DNA of 64,000 nt from Amblyomma americanum (lineage: Eukaryota > Arthropoda > Arachnida > Ixodida > Ixodidae), in contig NC_135505.1 in assembly GCF_052857255.1 (NCBI RefSeq), forward strand, positions 59,439,149-59,503,148, given 5' to 3'. Every line of letters starts with the position of its first letter. The stretch's first letter is position 1. Shown piece by piece: positions 42,690 through 54,609 of this stretch. The position numbers were made by a program, and so were the translations under genes. The notes below the pieces were generated by a model. It did not search any database. It was given only the letters and a program-made list of their open reading frames with translations, and was not told the DNA's origin.

Positions 42690-43042
42690 CTTAGCGCGGT
42701 ATTGGTGCTTGCCTCACCGAATTGTGGTTAATATGTTGATTAAGTACACGATTGTGTGTGAATCTTAAATGCTGGAGACATTTGAGGGCGTTTTGGAGGC
42801 ACCCGTCTGATTCAATGCCTTTCTGCAAACACTCTCCAGAGTCCTAAATAAGAAGAACTACATATGCATTGGCATTAATTAGCGTAGTCGTTAGCATGCT
42901 CGGTAGCCGAACAGAAGGTTTGTGGTTTGGATCCCATCGTGCAAAACGATTTTTTTTTGCTTATCGATTTGAAGAGCGTAACGAACAGACGGACGGACGG
43001 ACGGACGGATGCGAGCATGAGCCATTAAAGGCTTTCGGCTTA
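42690..43042 (+). mobile_element. Type C SINE-like repeat
   Basis: Contains GATTAAGTACACGATTGTGT, GGAGGCACCCGTCTGATTCA, then TAGCGTAGTCGTTAGCATGC (A-box-like) and TTTGTGGTTTGGATCCCA (B-box-like), a (GGAC)n run at 42988-43008, and ends GAGCCATTAAAGGCTTTCGG. The same modules in the same order occur reversed at 62560-62920; the last motif recurs alone at 50317. Confidence 0.75.
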
Positions 43043-43049
43043 ATAGACA

Positions 43050-43350
43050 AACGCGGCACGGTACTAAGTTCCCAAAACCTATCTTTCAGGCACTTGCCAG
43101 TTTTTCCTACATATTGCTTTCCACAGGAAAGAGGTAACTGGTACACGACGCTTTCAATGCAACTAAGAAAATTTTTGCCAAGTTTATTTGCAGTGCAGTC
43201 CCCAATATTTCCTTCTATGACATTTTTCTTGCACATGTGACCACTTGTTTGGGGCCGAAAAAAACCTCTCTCACTCATGAAACACATGAGAGCGCAAAAA
43301 TGGCAACACAGATGACTAAGAGAACAGGACGAGCGCGGCACTTTCAACAG
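43050..43350 (-). pseudogene. Penelope GIY-YIG endonuclease fragment
   Basis: Minus strand reads KKNVIEGNIGDCTANKLGKN then SVVYQLPLSCGKQYVGKTGK and CLKDRFWEL. VVY spaced before YVGKTG is the GIY-YIG signature, and the upstream cysteines belong to Penelope-type proteins. No RT attached. Differs in sequence from the element at 10 kb, so it is another family. Confidence 0.7.
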
Positions 43351-43371
43351 CATTTCTTCAAGGAAGAGCGT

Positions 43372-43720
43372 TTATATAGCCCCTACCCTTATCCACGCTC
43401 TTAATCGCAGTTGACAAACAATCGCCTCTAACAGATGTGCATCAAGAAACAGCATTTCACTGTGTCGAAGAACAACTGACGTGTCACTGATGCAATAATC
43501 ACCTCGCTTCTTGATATAGAAGGCTTCCACGAGCTCACGTTCTGTGTTATCTCGGCTTTTCAAGATTTCTTTGCAATCCGATGGTCGAGGCTTGCAGGCT
43601 ACACGTTTCTCTTTCGAGCAGGCTTGGCAGTGGTCAAGCAGATGGGCACCTATGCAGATGGGCAAGTACTTCTCTCTCACTCACGAACGCCGCGATTTCT
43701 TTACATTATGGGATAGGTAT
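43372..43720 (-). pseudogene. Penelope C-terminal fragment
   Basis: Minus-strand frame reads AHLLDHCQACSKEKRVACKP, then DCKEILKSRDNTERELVEAF and YIKKRGDYCISDTSVVLRHS. This resembles the segment after the GIY-YIG core (histidine, cysteine pair, then an ERE(L/I)-EA helix). It lies before, not after, the GIY-YIG piece at 43050-43350 in reading direction, so the two are not one collinear gene. Confidence 0.55.
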
Positions 43721-44039
43721 GAAAGTGCAGGTACCTTTCCCATGTTCTTGTGTGTGTTGCGGAAGCCATTCTTCTGAAGGTATGCTAGAAAATAAAAGCG
43801 GGGGCTAATCAAGATGCTCTGCGCATGTAATAACAAGTTGCCGCCATCCGATACTTCATAAGCTGTACCATAATCTAAAAACAGTAGCACACTGATCGCG
43901 CGCTAGACAGGTTTCTCCGGCCCCAAATAAGTTGTCACCTGTGCATCAAAATTGTGAAAGAAAAATGCGGTCTGCTGTGCCAAAAAAAAAAACATGGCGG
44001 AAAGTTTGTTGATCGCATTGAAAACGTCGTCTACTAGGT

Positions 44040-44135
44040 ATAATGAGATATCGCCGTGCATATACCCAGTGGCAAGCAATATGCAGGAGAAACGGGCAGA
44101 TGCCTGAATGATAGGCTTCGGGAGCATGGCGTAAC
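44040..44135 (+). pseudogene. Penelope GIY-YIG fragment, opposite strand
   Basis: Plus strand 44068-44133 reads IPSGKQYAGETGRCLNDRLR then EHG, a GIY-YIG core with the second motif YAGETG. It is inverted relative to the piece at 43050-43350, about 0.8 kb away. Confidence 0.65.
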
Positions 44136-44289
44136 GTGAAGATGTGGCGGAGATCTGTCAGCCCCTCCTGTTTCGTAAATCCATACCCCGTCTCAAAAAA
44201 TGTGTGGTTTTTAAAAGTGCAAAAAAACCGGCTAACACGTGAAGTAATTAAGGCTGAAATGATTGCACTTTTGAAAAATGACTATAGGT

Positions 44290-44625
44290 AGCCCACTGTC
44301 GTGCTGTTCCGCGCCAATATCTGGCGCAGAAGGCGTAGTGTGCAATATTAAACTCGGCCACTTTATGATTACTTTTTACAACCTTTGTCCGTAATGTTCC
44401 GAGAGTGAGTCCCTTAAAAAAATGCGTTTAACATTGAAATCATTTTTGCAGCACCCCTTCGAAATAGTTTCTCTTGCAGTCTGTACAAAGCTTCCAGCGC
44501 TTCTTGAGGTTTCGGAAACGTTGCAAAAAGGTTCTTTTAGCAGGGCTGTCAGCTCCTTTGTCGTGGCGTCTTGAACGGCCTCCAGGCTCCTCATCCAGCG
44601 ACGTTTTAGGGATCTCTTCACACAA
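44290..44625 (-). pseudogene. mariner transposase, C-terminal part
   Basis: Minus strand reads KRSLKRRWMRSLEAVQDATT then KELTALLKE; after a frame change FLQRFRNLKKRWKLCTDCKR and NYFEG follow. This is the conserved C-terminus of mariner transposases (short basic helix, aromatic F, KKRW, then YFEG). It is the missing continuation of the mariner piece at 48307-48975, with the LINE at 44626-48306 between them. Terminal inverted repeat not confidently located. Confidence 0.75.
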
Positions 44626-45088
44626 GGATAGAGAGATAATTAAAAAGATTGGCGCGCTTGTGGATGAAGAACTTACCGATGCTGACATTGATGCATGCCA
44701 CAGAGTGCCGACTTCAAGCCATGATGAGACAAATATCATCGTTCGTTTTGTCCGACACACAAAGCGCAACGCTGTCCTTCAGAAGGCCAGGAAAATCAGG
44801 ATTGACACTAAGAAATTGGGTTTTGAAGACTCGGAGCCAGTCTTTGTGAATGAGCATCTTACCCGTCATGGTAAGCACCTTCTCGGTGCGGCGATAAAGA
44901 AAAAGCGTGAAGTAGGTTGGAAGTTTGTATGGACAAACGGTGGAAAAATCTTTGCTCGGAGGGATGAACGGTCTGCAACTTTGCGGATAAACGCTACGAC
45001 CGATCTGGAAAAAATGTCTCTCGAAACTGAGTGCAAGTGTTTAACCACGTGTCAGAAAGAGCAACAAGCTAAAGTATGGCAGCTTTAA
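44626..45088 (+). CDS. LINE ORF1, C-terminal part
   Basis: The frame is open from 44474, but the part before about 44626 is antisense mariner, so the genuine LINE portion starts near HKDREIIKKIGALVDEELTD. It continues ADIDACHRVPTSS, NIIVRFVRHTKRNAVLQKAR, SEPVFVNEHLTRHGKHLLGA and KKKREVGWKFVWTNGGKIFA. These features (CHRVP, NEHLT, WKFVWT-GKI) are those of the FP-like C-terminal domain in many LINE ORF1 RNA-binding proteins. Stop TAA at 45086-45088 overlaps the ORF2 start by 13 bases, which suggests reinitiation. The N-terminal half is lost. Confidence 0.75.
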
Positions 45089-47937
45089 ACTCTTCTCATC
45101 ACTGTACCATAAACACCTTCAATTCTTTTGCAGAGACTACTCAGAACCAGATGCGAGTGTTCCACTTAAACGTGCGCAGTATAAGAAACAAACAAGAGGA
45201 ATTACGCGACTTTTTCAATTCACTGTCCGTTCAATTTGATTTGATGCTGTTCACGGAAACGTGGTTAAGAGTACATGAACAACCTCCATTCTTTCAAGAC
45301 TACGTTTATCAAGGTGCTGTTAGGTTGCATGGAAGGGGCGGTGGCGTAGCCGCGTACATCAAACGACCCATGTCCCATGAAGTTTTTCCTGATTTTTTGG
45401 TCGTTAGCAATGATGTTGAATGCCTTACCATACGTGTGGAAAATATTGCAGCAGCCGTTATCTATAGGCCGCCCACAGGCAACAAAACAAATTTCTTCGA
45501 GTTTTTACATGGTCTACTGCGGCACCTTACATGTACTGGTCTGTCTTTCGTGATAATGGGTGACGTCAACATAGACATGCTATCGCATGATGCCCCTTCA
45601 AGACAAATCACAGAATTAGTCACGTCTTACGCATGCGTAAACACTATCGTCGAAGCAACACGAGTCACACCCAATACTGCATGTTTGCTTGATGTATGTA
45701 TTACGAACGTGCACCCACCAAATTGTGCTGCCGGATTGCTAACACTAGGAATTAGTGACCACCGCCCAGCTTTTTATTTTATCCCTTTTCTGCGTGGTAA
45801 ACTTAGTCATGAACCAAATAAGATCATCCGCAGAATAAATGACGAGTCGTTGAAACTTTTTCGCGTTCTGACTGCTGCCACTGACTCCGCATGCGTATTA
45901 AAAGAAGACGACCCTAACAAGGCGTACAATATTTTTCTTGATAAACTTATAATATGCTATAATCAAGCGTTTCCTATAGAACTGAGTAGGCCAAGGCGTA
46001 AAAGAATACGGAAGCCCTGGATTAACAACTCGTTATTAAAGAAAATAAAAAAAGAACCGTTTGTTTCATACATTTTTAAAAACGCGAGAAGAAGATGCTC
46101 TAATTACTTTCAAACAGTATAGAAACAAACTGAGCAATGAAATTAAAAATGCCAAGATGGAATAATATGAACAGGTTTTTGCCAAAATAGGAAAGGATTC
46201 CAGAAAAATAAGGAATAAAATAAAAGATCTATCAGGGAAGAAAGAACAATGCGCCTTGTAAAGATAGTCACACCCACAGGAACACTAACCGGTCTTGAAG
46301 CAGCCACTGTCCTCAACGCCTATTTTGCCACGAGCGCAGTGTACGATCAGGACAATGAAAAAGAAAACCTCGTTGATAACAGCGTGACGATAGTGAACTC
46401 CATGATACTCGCACCAGTGACTCCTTACGAAATCAACAAACTTATTAATGGGATTAGAAATGACGTTGCTTCTGGTTTTGATGAAATTAAGGCAATGCCA
46501 ATCAAACATGTGTCTGAAATCTTATCGCCCATCATAGCAGACATAGTAAATAAAATGTTTGAGACTGGAATCTTTCCTGACTCGCTCAAGATAGCTCGCA
46601 TCTGTCCTATTCACAAGGGTGGTGCTGAAGGAGACGTAAGCAACTATAGACCAATCTCGGTCCTGCCTGTTCTATCGAAAATATTTGAAGGAGTCATAAA
46701 TATAAGATTAGAAAAATTTTTCGCAAAATATGGGGTAATAAGTGATATGCAGATCAGATTCCAAAAAGGTAAATCTACAGAGGACGCCCTTCTCAGTATT
46801 AAGCATGATATTATACATAACTTTGAGCACAGGTTTTACACGCTAGGATTGTTTGTCGATTTACGGAAAGCTTTTTCTCGATGTGTCACGATGTGCTACT
46901 AATTAAACTCAAAAGATACGCTGTTCGCGGCGTTGCGCGCGTCCTTAGACTGATAGAAAGTTACTTAAGCAATAGGCTTCAATATGTAAGCGTCCACCAA
47001 GAAACGACTGAAAAAATATTAATTAAACAAGGTGTTCCTCAAGGTTCTATTCTTGGACCGTTATTATTCCTGGTCTATTAACGATCTTTGTACCATCCAT
47101 AATTCTCCTAAATTAATAATGTACGCAGATGACACGAATATTTTCTTCACTGCACGCACCCTTACGGAGCTTCAGGAGATTGTTAATAAATATATGGAGT
47201 CACTTTCCGACTGGTTACATGCGAACAGGTTACAGTTGAATACTAGTAAAACCAAATATATCATATTCGCTCCAATTAATAAGCCAATGAACAATAATAT
47301 TCATATTACCTTTCGGGACACTCAGTTAAAACAAGAGGTGAAGCAAAAATTTCTGGGAGTGTGGTTTCAAGAAAACTTGTCTTGGAACACCCACATTGAT
47401 AACCTTGCTCTGGAGCTGAGTAGACCGCTCGGCTGCCTATATAGAATAAGTTCACTTATACCTTTGTGGCTTAAAATTTCGCTTTACTATGCTCTCTTTT
47501 ATTCCAGACTTTCCTACTGTATTTTGGTTTGGGGTACCACCTCTACTAAAAATTACCTGCGAATACTCAAGTTACAGAAGCGCGTACTTCGGTTGCTTGA
47601 AAGGTATACAGGACACCCACAAGACTTACCAACAGGTCCACTGTTTGTAAAGTATTCTCTGCTAAGAGCTGATGAAGTTTATTGTTTCAAGTTATTGCAT
47701 TATGTACAAAAACATAAACTTCACGTAAGTAGTAGCCCTGTCGAAACACATACGCTCGCCCTTCGGAGGCAAGAGCGCAGAAAGCCTCGAACGCGCACGA
47801 ATTATGGAAAACAGCATTTAAATTACCAAATTCCGGTGCTTCTAAACAAATTGCCTGATGACGTTAACCTAGAGAAACCAATGAAGAAAAAAACGTTAAG
47901 AGCACTGGCTATTGAGAAAGAAATTCGTTACCAGTGA
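45076..47937 (+). pseudogene. LINE ORF2 (endonuclease-RT), frameshifted
   Basis: ATG at 45076 overlaps the ORF1 stop. Endonuclease to about 46080: MRVFHLNVRSIRNKQEELRD, LMLFTETWL (catalytic Glu), VAAVIYRPPTG, FVIMGDVNIDML and LGISDHRPAFYFI (Asp-His). Frameshifts near 46085, 46880 and 47060 split the rest. RT: FPDSLKIARICPIHKGGAEG, NYRPISVLPVLSKIFEGVIN, LGLFVDLRKAF, KQGVPQGSILGPLLFLVY, then LIMYADDTNIFF (intact YADD) and KQKFLGVWFQENLSWNTHID, ending EIRYQ at 47937. Frameshifts are few, so it is a fairly young but dead copy. CR1/L2 assignment rests on motif wording and the 3' tail type. Confidence 0.88.
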
Positions 47938-48306
47938 CTTCTCTAAAAATCACGTGTAGCGTCTGTAAACCAGTACTGTTTTTTTCTCTGTGTTTAGGAT
48001 ATCGCCTTTCTTTTTTTCCGTTCTTTTTTTTCTTCTTTTTTATATGCGCATATGTTCTCCGCGATGACGGAGCTTCCCACCTTTGTTAATATTTTATTCT
48101 CTTTCTTGTTTACATTTGCTTGTAGTCATATGTACTGCATCCTGCAAGACCTAGAAATGTGTAAAGTGGAACAACAAATGTGTGTTTTTTGTAATGCTAT
48201 CGAAACTGCATGCTGAGAGAGAGCCTCGTCAGGCCAATAGCCTTTAGCTTTCCCTTCGCTTTTTTCCTTGTATTGGAAAGAAAACCAATCAACAATCACA
48301 ATCACA

Positions 48307-48975
48307 AAATCGCATGGGGACAGGTCAAGCGAGTATGGCGGATGGGGAAGTACAGTAATGCTGTGCTTGAGAACTTTTTTCACGCTGAGAGCAGCGTGCG
48401 GCCTTGCGTTATCGTGGAGAAGGGTTCATTGTCCAGATGACCATAAGTCAGGGCTACAACGTCGCAGTGCATCACGCATGTGTTCGAGGACGCGGTTATA
48501 AAACTTCTGATTCACCGTCGGCCCTTGTGGGACGAACTTGTGGTGTACGACACCTCTGGCATCGAAAAAAACCTACCAGCAACCTCTTTGTTTTGGTCTT
48601 CTGTTTTGGTCTTTGTGTCGTCTTTCACGGAAGTTCTCCCCAAAACGAACGTCGTTTTCCACTCTGAAACTCGCGCCCGCGATAATGTCTCGTTGCCGTA
48701 AGCGTCATGAAGGAGCTCATATATCTTTGTGGCTGTTTTGCCAAGCTTCACACATAATTTTATGTTTACACGCTGTTCGAGGTGGACGTCTCTCTCCAGA
48801 TTCACTCAGAGTAGAATGCGAGAACGACTATTGACACCGTATTTTTCTACATGTAGTGCCGTCTAGCGGCTGCCACAGCAATTAACCTAAATAACTCAGG
48901 TTAGCCCGAAAAGATGGGGCTACACTTACGCATCAACATTTGTTTTGGGGAATCCTTTCTAGAGAAGAAAATAAA
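48307..48975 (-). pseudogene. mariner transposase, N-terminal and catalytic parts
   Basis: Starts near 48805 (minus) with LEQRVNIKLCVKLGKTATKI and YELLHDAYGNETLSRARVSE, the paired helix-turn-helix of mariner. After an internal deletion the catalytic region follows: FFDARGVVHHKFVPQG (second part of the fold), VNQKFYNRVLEHMRDALRR, LLHDNARPH in a shifted frame, and KVLKHSITVLPHPPYSLDLS then PCDF, the third catalytic Asp region. It stops abruptly at the LINE 3' end (48306) and continues at 44625. The first catalytic Asp segment is lost, so the copy is inactive. Confidence 0.82.
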
Positions 48976-49855
<880 letters not shown>

Positions 49856-49880
49856 GTGTATATGTGTGTGTTTATTTAGA

Positions 49881-50300
49881 GGACATCGATTTTTGTGCAA
49901 ATCTGCTAAGGTCAAACTTCGGGGGTGACACAGGTCCAATTTCGGTATCACCAATGTGTTCGCCGTAGTGGAATTAGACTGGACATCAATTTTTGTGCAA
50001 ATCGGCTAAGGTCAAATTTAGGGGGTGACCGGGGCGAAATTTGGGGGTCACCATGATGTTTGCCGGAGTCAGATTAGGCTTGTCATCAATTTTGTTGCAA
50101 AATCGGCCAAGGTCAAATTCCGGGTGTGACCCGGGCCAAATTTTGAGGTCCCGGGCCATATTCGGAGTCGCCATGGTGTTCGCCGCCGTCGAATTAGGCT
50201 GGACATCGGGTTTGGTGGAAATCGGCCAAGGTCAGAGTGTGGGCATGACGTCACTTCCGTTGTCGTGACTTCCGGTTGGCGATGTAACTGACAGACAGGA
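49881..50300. repeat. Four-copy tandem repeat, 100-120 bp
   Basis: Units start GGACATCGATTTTTGTG (49881), GGACATCAATTTTTGTG (49981), TGTCATCAATTTTGTTG (50081) and GGACATCGGGTTTGGTG (50201). Each contains AATC-GC-AAGGTCA, a GGGGGTGAC-like box and ATG-TGTTCGCCG. Spacing is 100, 100 and 120 bp. Copies are clearly diverged. Confidence 0.88.
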
Positions 50301-50316
50301 TCTCGACCGGGAGTAT

Positions 50317-50341
50317 GAGCCATTAAAGGCTTTCGCCTTAA
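50317..50341 (+). repeat. Isolated type C SINE end motif
   Basis: GAGCCATTAAAGGCTTTCGC matches the end of the repeat at 43018-43040. AAGGC-TTTC-GCCTT can form a short hairpin. Confidence 0.6.
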
Positions 50342-50760
50342 AATTGGCAGTGAGAGCTTCAGCACCCATCCTTACCTCTTTTTGTAGCTGAGTTAGACTT
50401 TCTAGAAGCGGCTCCCTGTTGATGAAATAAAAAAAAAACTAAAGAAGCTTTGTTTGGTGTGCTATGCTTCTGCTTTACTGCGCATGCGTCCTAATATTTT
50501 GGCTGTATCCTCAATCCATACGTATCTTTCCCATCTTGTTCGCGCATTTTTTGCCTCATATAAGAGATCATCTTCCTGCAATGAAATAATTTGTCAGTTA
50601 GCCCTTGTGCACGTGTGCCATCTGGCTGTGGTTGTCCGTGTTTGCGCTGTAACTTTTTACTAACTCACTATGTCCAGCTCGCCCAAAAATAAGTTTATTA
50701 AGGTCATTTCTCATAAAATTGCTTCAGTAAAACAAGCTCTTGGGAGAGTTAGTTACGTAT
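50342..50760. other. Unassigned stretch
   Basis: Nothing recognised. Confidence 0.45.
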
Positions 50761-51244
<484 letters not shown>

Positions 51245-51743
51245 AAAAACCTATAAAAGAAGCCCCTCCTTTTGTGTTTCTCTCTCCTCTTGCACCGTTG
51301 ACCTTCCATTGAGTCACATAGTGGCCGCAACATGCCGGGCAAGACGCTACGCCATTTCCAGATTATCTAAGTGCTCTCTTAAGCCCCACTGAAACCATCC
51401 TGGGGACATGTTAGAAGACTGCATATTAACACGTTCGGAGCTCCTGTGGCAACTCCATCTCTTCCAGGACTGGCAGTGCTTGGTTTTTTAAAAGATGACC
51501 CTGAACGTCTCATGTTCAGAAAGCTTACATCTCTGAAGCACCTTGGTGCACACCTCAAGGAGTAAAGATGGAAATGCATCTTGAAATAGTTGCTCTTGTA
51601 TTCAGGAAGCTATTTGGCAAAGGAGCAAGAAAAAAGGCTCGTAATTGTCCTGGGGGATCCTTCTATGCCTGAGAATATATCGCGTTTTCTGCAGAAGGGT
51701 TCTAATGATAGTGTGCAACGCGGTGTTCTAGCGCACGAACTTA
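51245..51743. other. Unassigned stretch
   Basis: Short open frames only; none recognised. Confidence 0.45.
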
Positions 51744-54338
51744 CTGCAGGGTCATTCCACGCCAAACGTCCAAGCCGTTCCGCTCGACCGTCTCCAATTT
51801 AATCAAAAAATTCATGGAAACCAATAGTAATTTGCATAACAAAATCTTGAGAAATATTTTTGCCGCAAAAAATTTATTCGTGAGGTGAGGAGTGTTTGAA
51901 TATTTAGAAAAGGTGAGAATCAGTAACAAGTTCAATTTTAAGAAAACACTTCAAAAATGATTTCATTCACATTTGCACAGATTTTGTCTTTTATTTATTC
52001 ATTTATTTATTGTAAGTACCTACACCGCCAATGAGGCATTATTGTAACGGGGATATAACTACATACAATAACCCATGCAAACAAGAAGATATAATTCGGA
52101 GCATAGAGCTTTGCATGGCATAAATATTTTTTAACATTCGGAAAAATGTATTAAAATGTATCATTTTTTCGTTTCTTGTTTTAAATATCAACTTTCACTC
52201 GAAAATTTGGTAGAAACTGTTTTTTCTTCGAAATGTCTTGTACCTATAATAAACGTCACAGGTGATGAAACTGCGTATAGAGATGTAATAAATATACTGA
52301 AAATGCAAAAAGTTGGTTTTGAGCCAAAAACACTCGTTAATTGCACCCTGAGGTGGTCCATATAAAAAATGCAAACAATAGCGGGTTGCGTAGAAGAGTT
52401 TATTGCCTTTCGTTTGCGAAATTTTTATTGAGATAATGTTAGCTTAAAGCCAGGAAAGAATTTTTCAAGTTGAGGTCTCGGGTTGCAAGTTGCGTCGTCG
52501 CCTTCACGGCTCTTCACCGCAGAGCACGACACTGCCGACACTGTAGCCACGCGTAATCTATAGTTGTTGTTCTTAAGTGAAGTTTGCACCACTCGAAAGC
52601 ATGGGAACGTTGAGTAGTCGAACAGGAATTCGTGGAAAAAGATTTTCTTAACGTTGCTATGGCGTCATATGCCCAAGTAAGCTAGTTGTTCGGTGTGGTT
52701 CTGTCGCACCCGGTCATTCTTGTCGGCGCCATGACAGTCGTAAGCACCAGCATAAGAGCTTGTGAGACGCCGATCTGGAAACGACCAGAACGATCCGATG
52801 TCGAAAGAATTCGCGACGGAGCAGTACCACGTAGTACCTGACCCATGTGGCCGTCAGAGGTTCATGCCCGGTTGTTTCCGATGGGATGTGTTTGTTGTAT
52901 TTGATTAATTAGTCATATTTCTGCATTAATACACCAGCTACAACTGTACACGACCCACTATGTGGGCGAAGCACCTTCATTTGAGCGACGCACCTACGCG
53001 TGAGCGCGCCGCGTTTACCGCCAGAGTCACTCGCCGCAGCGGTGTGAACTTCGTACCTTCAGGTGGATACGCTCCGAGGCGCGCCCTCTCCGCGATCTTT
53101 TCGGATATAAAGAAAGCACTTGTAATACGCCTGCCATGCCAGCTGGTCATCCCTCCTCGTGGTCTATGCAAGACAACACGTTCAATACTTTTGTTTTTCT
53201 TCTCATGGTCGCCCCGCACCAAAGCGGGTCTGTTCGAACTTCGAAAGCGAAGACGATCTGGGTTATTGCCTACTATACAGCCCCCGCGGCGGCCGAGTGG
53301 TTATGGCGCTCGGCTGCTGACCCAAAAGACGCTGGTTCGACCCCGGCCGCGGCGGTCGAATTTCGATGGAGCCGAATTTCTAGAAGCCCGTGTACTGTGC
53401 AATGTAGTTCAGGTTAAAGAACACCAGGTGGTCGAATTTCTACAGCCCTTCACTACGGCGTCCCTCAAAGCCTGATTCGCTTTGGGACGTTAAACACCCC
53501 TAAACTATAAACCACAATGCGCGCCATCCGCCGAATGTCGCGCAATATCTTGTTTAGCTCCAGCCCTAAAAATGCACGACAGCGAAGCACAGCAAACGAA
53601 GTTATCTGGCCATAAGTGTCGTGCCATGCCAGGTGCCGTGTTTTGCGGTGAAGAGGCGTTAAGACACGGCGCAACTTGCGCCCAGGAGCTCAAATTCAAA
53701 AATTCTTTTCTCGCTTTAACCAAAATTACCGCAATAAAAATTTCAGAAATTAAATGCAATATACCGTTCTACGCAACCTATTATTGCTTGTATATTTGCA
53801 TGGCCACCTCTGGGTGAATTTAACGAATGTTTTTGGATCAAAATGCACTTTTTGCATGTTAAGTATTCTTTATTACTTCTGTGTACGCAGTTTCATCACC
53901 TGTAACATTTTTTATAGGTACTCGACATTTTGAGGAACAAAACGGCGATTTTCAAATTTCCGAGACGAAATGGCTATTTAAAACAAAAAACCACAAAAAC
54001 AACACATTTTGATACTTTTTCGATTATTTAAAAATATTTATGCCATGTAAAGCTCTATGCTCCCAATTGTATCGAAAGAGAGAATCTGTGCAAATGTCAA
54101 TGAAAAAATTTTGAAAAGTTTTCTAAAAATTTCAGCTTTTTATTACTATTGAGCAGTGGCTGGATTCTCGCCTTTTCTAAATATTCAAACTGCCCTCCCC
54201 TCAAGAATAAATTTTTTCGGCCAAAATATTTCAGGCTTTCATTACGCACAACACGATAAGTTTCCATGAATTTTTTTGAACAAATTGGAGATAATCGAGC
54301 GCAACGTCTGGAACGTTTGGCATGGAACGACCCTGCAG
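51744..54338. mobile_element. Foldback element with long inverted arms
   Basis: Left arm 51744-52530 begins CTGCAGGGTCATTCCACGCC; the right arm 54338-53633, reversed, begins CTGCAGGGTCGTTCCATGCC. The arms stay alignable throughout, e.g. GTTTGAATATTTAGAAAAGG, GAGCATAGAGCTTTGCATGG with GAGCATAGAGCTTTACATGG, and CAGGTGATGAAACTGCGTA. Divergence is moderate with indels. The 1.1-kb centre has no transposase, so this is a non-autonomous DNA element of foldback or long-TIR type. A target duplication could not be fixed. Confidence 0.85.
53279..53512 (+). mobile_element. tRNA-derived SINE (type A) inside foldback centre
   Basis: Head GGTTATGGCGCTCGGCTGCT (A box) and GGTTCGACCCCGGCC (B box), body GTGTACTGTGCAATGTAGTT, tail CTTCACTACGGCGTCCCTCA ending AAACTATAAACC. 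Close to the copy at 826-1064. Confidence 0.87.
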
Positions 54339-54609
54339 TGAATGAAAAAACTGGCCCTGAAGGAGAAAGATGAAGACAGGTACCGCTGCTCTTGCAGCTG
54401 TGGGCTGCTTGAGAAAGAATGCTCTGAAAGAACTGAGTTTGCTCAGTGACAGTGTGTGGTTTCTTTCTTCAAGAGCAATAATGTTTTTTCAAGGCGATAC
54501 GGAGCGTGGGTTTGTAGTTTTACCGAAATGAGTTTATAGTGAGACAGTGCAAGTAGCGTTGAATTAAAATTTTGTTCCAGTTAAGAAAGAGGAAGTAAAA
54601 GTGACGACC

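Larger units (their letters stand above)
44626..48306 (+). mobile_element. CR1/L2-type LINE inserted in a mariner
   Basis: 5'-truncated in ORF1, then complete through ORF2 and a 3' end CAATCAACAATCACAATCAC (short repeats) at about 48285-48306. Right and left flanks are the two halves of a mariner transposase. The codons between mariner SPCDF (right) and KRSLKR (left) are missing, about 20 bp, so the insertion probably deleted target DNA rather than duplicating it. Confidence 0.82.

Noticed and set aside
44474..44625. N-terminus of the LINE ORF1 frame
   Set aside because: This part is antisense to the mariner C-terminus, so the open frame there is accidental.
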